A program made the position numbers and the translations under genes. The notes beneath the pieces are model-generated. The model was not told where the DNA came from. It saw nothing but the letters and a program-made list of their open reading frames with translations, and ran no database searches. This document shows positions 53,004 to 62,824 of a stretch of DNA of 64,000 nt, piece by piece. This DNA comes from Phyllostachys edulis (taxonomy: Eukaryota > Streptophyta > Magnoliopsida > Poales > Poaceae). Where the stretch lies: assembly GCA_036346405.1 (NCBI GenBank), contig CM070554.1, positions 44,849,058 through 44,913,057 on the forward strand, given 5' to 3'. Numbering within the stretch: the first letter of the stretch is position 1; every line of letters starts with the position of its first letter.

Positions 53004-53590
53004 GAGGTCGCAACCGTTGGATTTACATCCAACCGCCACGACCTCCCCTCAAGAACGCAGCCGGTGTCCTCCCACTCCACATGAGGTCACACCCTTGGAT
53101 CAACGATCCATGGCCATGACCTCTCCTCGCGCAAACCACCTGCACCTCCTTTGCACTCACTCGAGGTCGTGGCGTTGGATTTAATCCAAAGGCCACGACC
53201 TCCTCTACAAACCACCACCGCGAGGACCTCCCACCTTGTTGAGGTCGTGGCCGTTGGATCGATCCAACGACCCGACCTCCCTCAAAATCTAGCGATCCGA
53301 CCTCCCCATCTCATGTTGTGCACCGCTGGATTAAAATCCACGGTCACGACCTCCTCCTGCCTCGTCGCATCAGACCTCCTCACAAGACGTGAGGTCGTAG
53401 CCCTTAGATCTAAATCTAAAGGCCATGACCTCCCTTGTGCGTTGCGCAAGCTCAGGACCTCCCTATTTGTTATGTGCCCTTGGATTTAAATCCCAAGGCC
53501 ATGACCTCCCCCTCATTTTCTCAAGTCGTGTGCGATTAAGTCCTCCCAGGAGGTCCGCACTGCTGGATTGAGATCCAACGCTTGGACCTC
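53004..53590 (+). repeat. Array of GAGGTCG..CGACCTC hairpins in the 5' LTR
   Basis: Eight inverted repeats at 40-80-bp spacing. 53004-53045 (arms GAGGTCG/CGACCTC, inner GTTGGAT/ATCCAAC); 53083-53123 (inner TGGATC/GATCCA); 53163-53202 (arms GAGGTCGTGGC/GCCACGACCTC, inner TTGGATT/AATCCAA); 53241-53279 (inner CGTTGGATC/GATCCAACG); 53322-53344 (ACCG/CGGT, TGGATT/AATCCA); 53391-53432 (inner TTAGAT/ATCTAA); 53478-53498 (CCTTGG/CCAAGG); 53550-53590 (GAGGTCC/GGACCTC, TGGAT/ATCCA). Weaker units continue to about 55200. Confidence 0.85.
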
Positions 53591-56500
53591 TGTCCCTTTT
53601 TCCACGTCTTGCGTGTCAAGATTATGGAAATCGTGAGGGCCACGACCTCCCCGTTCAGGATCATGTGGCTGGACCTCCTCCCAGTCACTTAAAACATAAC
53701 GGTTCAAAATGAACATCCGATGGCCAGGACCTCCTCATTCACTTAATCCGACGGTGAGCTTGAGGTCCTGTTCTTCTCCTAGCTTGGGCTCTCGTGCCCG
53801 AGCCATGGCAGTGGGCAAAGTCAGAGCCTGGTCACATCCAACGGCTCTGCCCTGCAAGCATTAAATGCGTGTCAGCCCTTTCCGCCCCTAGACCACGCCC
53901 TGTCTTAACCTACTCTGTCCCATCCGTCTTGTCCAAGTCCAGGACCTCCCATGGACCTCCCCATGGGCTAAGCTCACCATGAGCTTAACCCATGGTGCAG
54001 GACCTCTGTGCCATTGGTATAAGGTTCCCTCGAGCTCCCCTTTGGCTTCTTTTACACACTTGGAGCTTGCCATGCCAGTGCTTGGCTGAGCTCCTACCTC
54101 ACTAACCTCCTCTCTGGTGGCTGCCATTGTTGAAGTCCTTGGAGCTTCTCAGTGGCACAAGAGTTCCAGTGGCTCCCTTTTCAACCCTTGCTCACTTTGT
54201 GCTCCCAAAACCTCTTGGAAGTTAATCCTAACTTAATTTGTTTGGGCATTTTTCAGAGGTGGCCAAAGTGGATCTTGAAGTTGGAGCTTTGGCCGTGGAA
54301 CACCTTTCTTCCCCGGCACCGGTCCTTCCTTCCTCGACCTCCTCAGCTCCTCTGGACCTCCAGGTAACCTCCTGTTAGTCCCTAGAGCTGGGCACCTGCA
54401 TGTATGAAGTTGCGGAGCTTTATATTTTTCGTATTTGTCTTTTGGCCGTGCGGGTCATCTTTGTCCTCTCGGCTCACGGCGTTCAAGGCCGTCGCCGCCG
54501 TCGAGAGTGAGCCCATGGTGTGCGCAACACTATTATGCATACGGTGATGTCTGGGTTGTCGCCATGCCGGTGCAGATCGCCGGCAATGACCACGCCCTTG
54601 AGCTCGGGATCTTTGTCGGACAAGAACAGCGAATATTGTTGTCGTTTTAGGACAAAGATCCGCCGCGTTAAATCGCTAATCATTGCTCAAATCTCGCTAA
54701 TCATTGGTGTGTCTTAACCGCCTTTAATCCCACCGCGCAAGATTTAAGACCTCTCGCGGACCTCCTTGTGTCTGCGCGCATTAACTCCTGTCGTCGGCGT
54801 CTTGGCGCGCAAAAGGGCGCTGGTGCAGGACATCCTGACCTCCTCCGAGGAAATCTGCATGTCCAAGACCTCCCTTGCGCATCGTGGCCGTCTGGACCTC
54901 CCCGGAGGTCTCAGGCGCAAGACCTCGCTTGGACCTCCTCGAGGTCATCTCTGCCGTTATGACCTCCCCGCGTTGATCTGAGCCGCTTATGTCCTCCCTG
55001 TGTTGATCGCAGCCGTTGAGGACCTCCTTTCCGTGTTGTGGCCCGTTGGATGTGCCATCAACGACCACGACCTCCCCTCTGCTCGCGCGTGCGCGCTGCT
55101 AGGAGGTCCATGACCTCTGGACCTTGGCCATTGCAGCGTGTGCATTAACTCCTGGGAGGTCTGAGCCGTTAGATCTCAGATCTGTGGCTCACGTCCTCCC
55201 ATGTCTTTATGGTTTTTAGAAATTCCAGTGAACTGTTATTTTAAGAACTGAAAAAGGTATGAACTTTAAAATTACATAACTAATTCAATTTAAATCCAAA
55301 TAGGGTGATTCAAATTGTGTTAGCTCTGGCTTGACCTGGGCTCCAATCTAAAAATGGTTATGAGCCCAGTTCGGCTTCACAACATGGTTTTACAAATAGA
55401 ATTCAACACTAGCTTTAAATGTTATACTAGAAATTCCTTTAACTTGTAAAATGCATAATTATTGATTTGTAGATTATTTTTGAGTGAATCCAACTTTGTT
55501 GGTTTCCTCTGTTAATGCTCTAAATGTTAGAATAGGATTTAGGCATGTCACTATTTTCAGAAAACTTTCTTGTGCGTTAAAATTTTGTTCAAGTTTTTGT
55601 TTTTGAAAAATTATAGAAAGTGCAATATAGCTCTAAATGAGGTGAACTCAATTGTGTTATTCACCTCATGAGGTGCTGGTTTTACAGTAAAAATCTCAGT
55701 ATCACCACCTTTCTAGAAAATGTTGCCTCTTAATTAAATTAGTGAATAGTGGCAGTTTGGTATTTTTAGGGCTGAGCAGATTTGTTTTGCTCATAACTTT
55801 TGCATTGAGAATCCAAATCCATTGGTTCTTGTTGCTAAATTCCCTAAAAATCATCCTCTTGCTGCTGTAGAAATTTCAGAGCATTTGGAGTTGGTTTGCT
55901 GTGCTGTCTTGTGGTTTTCGTCGTTCTTATCGTTTCTTTTCGCATTTTCGTTAGGTGCCGACGAGTACTTTGAACCCGTGAGTGACCCTCAGCAATATAT
56001 TGAGCAAAATCAGCAAGGCAAGCAGTTTGATCATATCCATTTATTGTCCATTACTTTAAAGCTTAATACTTTGTTTCACTTATATGTATGCATGCTACTT
56101 TGTGTTAAAATATCGCTAGTAATCCTATAGATGCATATTCTGTAGGTAAATGTTCATTCTCTACTACTAAGCCTAGGATTATCTTGCTGCGATTTAGAGT
56201 TATTTGGATGGACTCCTATCGCTAGTAGTTTACGTTGATAATGCTTAGCAATGCTTAGATAACGGTAGAAATGGGCGGTTGTCGACATTATGTCGATGAC
56301 CTTGATCACACTAAAATCTTTATTCCATTTTGTCCTTCTTGTGGCTTGTTACTTTGTAAACAAATAAAACCAAAATGAAAACAAAACTGTTATTGACTTG
56401 GGCACAATGGATGTTGGTGTGATATTTTGGGTGTGATCGAATGGTACCTAAGTCCCCAAGGACCGAGTTACTTGTGTCACTAAGCCAAAGCGCTCTTATG

Positions 56501-57153
56501 TGCTAACCACACGAGGGGATATGGGACCTCTCTTGACTAAGTACTTTGCGATGTGTTAATTATGAGCTGGTCGGTGGGTGGTTTTAAATGTGTATGTGTG
56601 GTGTGGGAGAGGAGCATTAGCGCACCGGTTAGGTGCCTAGTGTGTCCTTATCCCGTGGGTTCTTGACTCTTAATTAGCATCATCCATTGGAAATGTCTCG
56701 TGAGGACTTAGCTGTCTTTGGCATACCAAAGGAAGTTTGCTAAATCATGTGGCGAAAAAGGCGGTCGACGTGTGGGTACATTGGTACACCCTCGCAGGTT
56801 AAAACTATTCGAATAGCCTCGTCCTAGGTTATGGATATGCTTGGTAAGGTCGTGCAAGAACTAGACTACAACATTTAAATTAAAACTTGATGGGTTGGTA
56901 TGAATGGATGTTCATGCTATTGTGGTGGCTAATGGGTTAGCCACTTCCAGGATTGTTGATGTTATCGATCAATTGTTACTTGTCTCGTTGTTTCTTGCAA
57001 ATGAAAAATGAATTGCAACATTGCTTTGGAATCTATTTAAATATTGCAAATGAAAACTTGCTTCATGCTAAAATAAGTCCAAAGCCTCATCCACTTAAAT
57101 AAAGCTTGCATGTAGTTAAACTATAGTTCTGTTATATTACACGTCAGTCTTGC

Positions 57154-57171
57154 GAGTACATTTTTGTACTC
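57154..57171 (+). promoter_or_regulatory. GAGTAC/GTACTC hairpin box in the chromovirus LTR
   Basis: GAGTAC and GTACTC separated by six bases, preceded by GTCTTGC. The minus-strand chromovirus LTR has GAGTACGTTTTTGTATTC at 10530-10547 (minus). The position resembles that of the GAGTC/GACTC box of the other LTR family. Role unknown. Confidence 0.5.
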
Positions 57172-57613
57172 ATTTGCTTTGCTTAATAACTTTGTTGCAG
57201 AGGAGGTAGGGTCCAAAGGGCTCTACTTTTGCGAGATGTGCATGGGTTGGGAAAGCGACTAGCTTGGCGGTTCGGTCAGTTGCCTTGTGGGTGAAGGCAC
57301 ACTGGTTGGCTTTCGTTATGGCCATCTTTATGGCCCTTTTGCTTCCGCTGTGTATCTTGGTAGACTTGTTGTTATTTGACCGGTCGGCCTCTCTTTTGTA
57401 ATAACTATCCCTTATTTATACTAACTTCTGGTTTGTTGCTTGTTCTGTTCTATGTGTTTGAATGGAATTGATGCATTCTTTTGTAATGAGTTGTGTGTAC
57501 TGCATTCTTGGGGAGTACATATATCTCGAAGCACGGTTTATTTAGTTGATAATACTAGGGTCAATTGGATGACCAAGTATTATGAGCCTAATAAATCGGG
57601 GTCTCGCAAAAGT

Positions 57614-57626
57614 TGGTATCAGAGCC
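57614..57626 (+). other. Primer binding site of the + strand chromovirus
   Basis: TGGTATCAGAGCC, an exact tRNA-iMet-type site, five bases after the LTR end. 57627-58368 is the leader, with no supported coding region. Confidence 0.92.
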
Positions 57627-58368
57627 ATCCTGACCGTAGTAACCCAAGCTTGGTCGCCTTTAGGATATTTTGGAAAACTTATTTTCGAAGTATCAAAGAG
57701 TTTATGAAAGCTTAAGTAATTCTCAGATTTTACTCCTTACCTATCTTAGCTTTCTATCTCACCTTGCTCTAGTTTGAGTTCTAAAAGATGTTTTCCTCTT
57801 CTCCCCTCAAAATTAGTTGTTATCGATTAATTTGGGTTTTGGAGAACTCATGAGAGTTCTAAATTTGAAGTCTGGGCTGTCTTTTGGTGAGGAATGGAAG
57901 TATTTGGAGATGGAATTCCAATCTGGAATTCTGGACAGCAAGCAAGCATTTTAGGGCAGCAAGCTCAATGCTGTGATTAAGGTAGGAAATGAGAGATTAA
58001 TTCAACTAAAACTTGTGGGGATGAAAAGGGTAAGATGTGATACTAGTTAGCTAAGTATCTAACACTTAATTCGCTGGTTTAACCTTGCTTTTGAGTAGAA
58101 CTTGAGCTGAAATAGCTTGCTGAAATTTTGTTTTCTCAACCAATTACTCGTTCATTCAATATGGGATAATTGCATAGAGAAGTTGAGCTTTTTCCTTAAG
58201 TTTTCCTTGCTGATTTTGGAGTCTTTTAGGAGCTTTTTAAGTCCACTTACTTGCTGTTTTGGGCCTTCGTTTAGGATGATATTCCATTCCCCTAGTCGTT
58301 AGCCCCACTTTCGTTAGCTTCTAATTGTTGGGTTTTTGGGTTGCTAACATCTTTCCCCTCTTAACAGG

Positions 58369-59458
58369 ATGGCGGGTCGTACTCGTAGCGGCCAAGGCCA
58401 GGCAGCTGGTCCGGACGAGGAGCTTCCTCCTCCTCCGACCATGGCCGAGGTTCTTCTTCAGATAGAGCGCAACCGTGCGGATGACAGGAGTGCTACTGGA
58501 TGTCATCGCGCAAACACCTCAAATTTCTTCGGTGCTTGGGATCCGGGCAGGGAATGCCCATCGCCTCGTGGGGGCCTCGGCGAGTTTCTTCAGACTCGGC
58601 CCCCACCTTTTCGTGTCGAGGACCCGCTCGATGCCGACGACCGGCTTCGTCGGTGGAGCGGAAGCTCAAGCATCGTCTGGCTGCAGAGCACGAGAAGGCG
58701 CTGCTTGCATCGCACCACCGGAGGGTGCAGCTTTGTCATGGTGGGAAAGCTTTCTCGCCATGCAGCCCGCAGACCACACTGTCACTTGGGAGGAGTTTCG
58801 TACTGCCTTCCGTCGATCTCATATCCCTGCCGGCTTGATGAACATCAAGAAGCAGGAGTTTCTCACCCTCAAGCAGGGGCGTAGCTCAGTTGTGGAGTAT
58901 GTGTACAAGTTCAACCATCTGGCTCGTTATGCTCCCGAGGATGTGGCCACTGATATGGCCAAGCAGGCAAAGTTCAGGGGTGGCTTGTCTAAGGAGCTTA
59001 AGGACAAGCTATCCATCGTCGACTTCCCTGATTTCCAGACCTTGGTTGACAAGGCCATCGTCGCTGAGCATTCTGCTAGGGAGCTTGTGGATTCCCGCAA
59101 GCGTAAGTGGGAGTCCTACAAGTCGTCCAGGACCAGTTCTTCCCGTCCTCACTCAGGGTACTCTCGGGGTCCGTGCTCGAGCTTCAGACTTCGAGGTTGC
59201 GGCACTGCCCTCGTCGCCATGGTCGTGCCCCAATCACGTGCACCTGCGAGTCAGCAGGGTGGCCCCCGCAACCCGGCTGCCGGGGTCACTTGCTTCTCCT
59301 GCAACCAGAAGGGGCATTATGCTAACCAATGCCCTAAGAAGACTGGAGCACCCCTCGTCCCTAATGGAGGACGCGGCAAGGTGGTGGATCTTCTCAGATC
59401 GGAAGATTGTCCTCAGAGCCCCAAAGTGGCAATCGCGTCAACGCCATCTCACCGGTGA
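58369..59458 (+). pseudogene. Chromovirus Gag with zinc knuckle
   Basis: Starts at ATG 58369 (MAGRTRSGQGQAAGPDEELP), continues about 40 codons, then shifts frame; between 58490 and 58740 three frames alternate. From about 58725 one frame holds the gag core, ALSWWESFLAMQPADHTVTW, LMNIKKQEFLTLKQGRSSV and FRGGLSKELKDKLSIVDF, followed by a Ser/Arg-rich linker and the CCHC knuckle CFSCNQKGHYANQC at 59291-59332. Gag forms the particle and binds element RNA. At least two frameshifts in the N-terminal third make it defective. Confidence 0.87.
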
Positions 59459-59875
59459 GGAGGCACAGAGGCGCTGGACGTCGTGTTGGGTGCGCTTCTT
59501 GTAAACTCTTATCCTGCTCTTCGCTTTTGTTCGATTCAGAGCATCTCATTCTTTTGTATCTCGGTCTTTTCTTTGCTTTGCTAGTGACCTTCTTTTTGCT
59601 CCTCTGTTGGTCCGTTGCTCATTCGCTCTCCCGGGTCGGAGTTGAGAGCTGAGTTGGAGTGCAGGGATGTTCCTATCGAGATTGAGGGAGTAAGGTTTGT
59701 GGCGAACCTTATTCTCCTCAATGTAGCGAGCTTAGATGTGATTCTTGGCATGGATTGGTTGTCCCAGCACATGGGGCAAATCGATTGCGCCCGGAAGCTC
59801 ATCTATCTTACAAGTCCATCCGTGAACAGTTCATTTTTCGCCGGTATCGAGCCCTCATCTCTTCGCACTTGAAGC
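59459..59875 (+). pseudogene. Chromovirus aspartic protease
   Basis: Frames alternate at 59459-59640: VVLGALLVNSYPAL is readable near 59480-59515 and a SHSFVSRSF-like stretch near 59545-59575, where the active site should be; the catalytic Asp-Ser-Gly is obscured by indels. From 59615 one frame holds LIRSPGSELRAELECRDVPI and LDVILGMDWLSQHMGQIDC, the protease C-terminal half. It ends near 59870. It would have cleaved the Gag-Pol precursor. Confidence 0.8.
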
Positions 59876-61260
59876 AAAGCCAGCTCCGGATATTCGTGAA
59901 GTCCCAACGGTATGCGACTTCATGGATGTCTTTCCCGAGGATCTTCCAGGGATGCCACCCGTTCGTGATCTCGAGTTCGTCATCGAGTTGGCTCCCGGTA
60001 CCGCCCCGATTTCGAAGAGGCCCTATTGGATGCCACCGAATGAGTTGGTGGAGTTGAAGAAGCAACTTAATGAGCTTCAAGAGAAGGGTTTCATTCACCC
60101 TAGCTCATCTCCGTGGGGTTGTCCGGCTATCTTCGTTAAGAAGAAGGACGGTACTTTGCGCATGTGCGTCGATTATCGTCCGCTTAATGAAGTGACGGTG
60201 AAGAACAAGTATCCCTTGCCCCGCATTGATGATCTCTTTGATCAGTTATCTGGAGCCCAGGTTTTCTCCAAGATTGATTTGAGAGTGGGATATCATCAAG
60301 TTCGTATCCGACCTGAGGATATTCCCAAGACGGCTTTCTCTACTTGTTATGGCTTGTATGAGTACACCGTCATGTCTTTCGGCTTGACCAATGCTCCTGC
60401 TTTGTTCATGAACCTCATGAATTCGGTGTTTATGGAGTATTTGGATAAGTTTGTCGTGGTCTTCATCGATGATATTCTTATCTATTCCAAGAACGATGAG
60501 GAACACGCCGAGCATCTAAAGCTTGTGTTGGGCAAACTGCGTGAGCACCACCAGTATCTGAGTTCAACAAATCGCTGCTCGTTGAAGGAAGTGGCTTTCT
60601 TGGGCCATGTGCTTTCAGCAGGAGGTGTAGCCGTTGATCCTAGCAAGGTCAGCGATGTGCTATCCTGGAGTCAGCCTCGTTTGGTAACCGATGTGCGGAG
60701 TTTCCTCGGTTTAGCGGGATATTATCGTCGCTTTATCGAGAACTTCTCCAAGATCGCGAAGCCGATAACGGAGTTACTCAAGAAGGACAAGAAGTTCATG
60801 TGGTCCGCTGAGTGTGAGGACAGTTTCCAAATACTCAAGAAGCGTTTGACCACCGCTCCCGTTCTTGTTCTTCCCGATATCCATCGGAGCTTCGATATCT
60901 ATTGCGATGCTTCTCGTCGAGGCCTCGGTTGTGTCCTTATGCAAGAAGGCAAGGTAGTGGCCTATGCATCAAGGCAATTGAGACCTCATGAACTCAACTA
61001 TCCTACCCATGACTTGGAGTTAGGCGATGTGATTCATGCACTTAAGATTTGGCGACATTACCTAATCGTGTCGTTGTGAAGTGTATTCGGATCACAAAAT
61101 CTTGAAGTATTTGTTCACCCAACCAGATCTGAACCTCGGGCAAAGGAGATGGTTGGAATTGATCAAAGACTATGATGTGGGTATTCACTACCATCCGGCA
61201 AGGCTAATGTCGTTCTTGATGCGCTTAGTCGTAAGCGCATTGTAATGCTTTGTCGCTCAA
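59876..61260 (+). pseudogene. Chromovirus reverse transcriptase and RNase H
   Basis: One open stretch of 385 codons (59922-61079) has MPPNELVELKKQLNELQEKG, RMCVDYRPLNEVTVKN, FSKIDLRVGYHQVRI, MSFGLTNAPALFMNLMN and the catalytic FIDDILIYS near 60462-60488. FLGHVLSAGG, FLGLAGYYRRFIENFSKIAK and the RNase H start FDIYCDASRRGLGC (60892 on) follow. A frameshift at about 61070 moves the rest (YSDHKILKYLFTQPDLNL, about 61083-61136) to another frame. In HELNYPTHDLELGDVIHAL the usual Ala after ELAA-type motifs is GD. The RT core looks intact by motif. Confidence 0.9.
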
Positions 61261-62526
61261 GGAGTTTCACCCACCCTTATTGAGGAGTTTGATTGCCTCA
61301 ACTTGGGTTTGGTTGAGCATGGTTCCCTCGCTACCTTGGTTGTGCAGCCAACCTTGGTGGATCGTGTCAAGGCCGCTCAGCAATCGGACCCTGGAGTGAA
61401 CAAAATCAAGGAAAATGTCAAGAACGGAACAGCCAAGTGCTTCTCTGAGGATGAGCACGGTGTTGTGAAGTTTGGACAACGCCTTGTGGTTCCAAAGGAC
61501 ATGGAATTGCGGAATTTGATCCTCCGCGAAGCCCATGATTCGCCTTTGTCCATTCATCCCGGGGCCACAAAGATGTATCAAGATCTCCGTTAGGGATTTT
61601 GGTGGACCCAAATGAAGAGGGAGATTGCGAAGTTCGTTGCCGAGTGCGACGTGTGTTGTCGTGTGAAGGCCGAACATCAGCATCCAGCTGGACTGCTTCA
61701 GCCTTTGCCTATTCCTGAGTGGAAGTGGGATTCGATCGGAATGGATTTCATCACCGGTCTACCCACGTCCCCGAAGAAGAATGATGCCATTTGGGTCGTC
61801 ATCGATCGATTGACTAAGGTGGCACATTTCCTTCCTGTCAAGACTGACCTTCGGGTAGGTCTTTTGGCGGAACTCTACATTGCCCGCATCGTGAGTTTGC
61901 ACGGTGTGCCGAAGACGATTATGTCGGATCGTGGATCTCTATTCACATCTCGTTTTTGGCATAGTCTGCAGGAGGCTATGGGAACTCGTCTTGCTTTCAG
62001 CTCAGCATATCATCCCCAAACTGATGGTCAGACCGAGAGGGTCAACCAAGTTTTGGAAGACATGCTTCGCGCTTGTGTTCTTTCCTTTGGGAAGCATTGA
62101 GAGAAATGCTTGCCATTCGCCGAGTTTTCTTACAACAACAGCTTTCAGGCCAGTCTCGGCATGGCACCATTCGAGGCCTTATACGGGAGAAAGTGCAGAA
62201 CCCCGTTGTATTGGTTTGAGACCGGTGAGAGACCTTTCTTTGGTCCGGACTCGATCAATGAGGCCGAGAGTCAAGTTCAGCTTATTCGTGAGCTTCTTCG
62301 CACAGCTCAATCCAGGCAAAAGAGCTATGCGGATCGCCGACGTCGGGAGTTGAGTTTTGCGCCTAATGACTTTGTTTATCTCAAAGTCTCTCCTTTGAAG
62401 GGCCATCAACGTTTCGGCCTCAAGGGCAAGTTAGCTCCTCGATATGTGGGTCCCTACCGCATTATCGAAAAGAAAGGAGTCATTGCCTCTGAGTTGGAGT
62501 TACTCTTGCACTTGAGGTGTACATGA
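61261..62526 (+). pseudogene. Chromovirus integrase
   Basis: H2C2 zinc finger at about 61529-61665 (HDSPLSIHPGATKMYQDLR, then a stop at 61591-61593, then CDVCCRVK). The core has DSIGMDFITGLPTSP (first catalytic Asp, near 61741), IVSLHGVPKTIMSDRGSLF (second Asp, near 61930) and HPQTDGQTERVNQVLEDM (catalytic Glu, near 62036). A second stop follows at 62098-62100, then FAEFSYNNSFQASLGMAPFE and the GPF/Y-type C-terminal region LAPRYVGPYRIIEKKG (62430-62480). The catalytic triad is present, but two stops and one shift interrupt it. Confidence 0.88.
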
Positions 62527-62527
62527 T

Positions 62528-62782
62528 GTGTTCCATGTGTCCCAGTTGAAGAAGTGCCTCCGTGTTCCAACTGAGGAAGCTCCGTTGGAAACTCTCGATG
62601 TCCAACCAGATTTGACCTATCGCGAGCACCCTGTTCGCATACTCGAAGAGGCTGAACGAAGAACTAGGAATCGTTCCATTAAGTTCCTTAAAGTTCAGTG
62701 GTCAAACCATTCCGAGGATGAGGCTACTTGGGAAAGGGAAGATCGTCTGCGTGCGGACTACCCTTCTTTCTTTTCCGAGTAA
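62528..62782 (+). pseudogene. Chromodomain at the pol C-terminus
   Basis: Open stretch starting FHVSQLKKCLRVPTEEAPLE, the conserved link after integrase, and ending in a chromodomain: YREHPVRILEEAERRTRNRS, then KFLKVQWSNHSEDEATWERE and a stop at 62780-62782. The aromatic-cage positions appear as Tyr/Trp (VQWSNH, ATWE). In chromoviruses this domain helps choose heterochromatic targets. It is offset by a frameshift from the integrase just upstream. Confidence 0.87.
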
Positions 62783-62808
62783 GCCAAAATCTCGGGACGA
62801 GATTTCTG

Positions 62809-62824
62809 TAAGGGGGGGAGATTT
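62809..62824 (+). other. Polypurine tract of the + strand chromovirus
   Basis: GTAAGGGGGGGAGATT immediately before TGCAACATCCC, the 3' LTR start; position and composition are typical. Confidence 0.9.

Larger units (their letters stand above)
52452..57608 (+). repeat. 5' LTR of the + strand chromovirus (5157 bp)
   Basis: Starts TGTAACATCCCAAATG and ends GGGGTCTCGCA, just before the PBS. The first 1.2 kb matches 62825-64000 closely. It contains a hairpin array (53004-53590), a region rich in GACCTCC up to about 55200, and a GAGTAC/GTACTC hairpin at 57154-57171 that matches the one in the 10153-14348 LTR. No gene: the open frames at 53151-53489 and 54152-54367 lie in the repeat or in low-similarity DNA. 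Confidence 0.85.

Noticed and set aside
53004..53590. CRISPR-like regular repeats
   Set aside because: Units are palindromic and vary inside, with no unique spacers; the context is a plant LTR.
57614..57626. TGGTATCAGAGCC sites as parts of tRNA genes
   Set aside because: They are primer binding sites complementary to tRNA-iMet and stand directly after LTR ends; no tRNA fold surrounds them.
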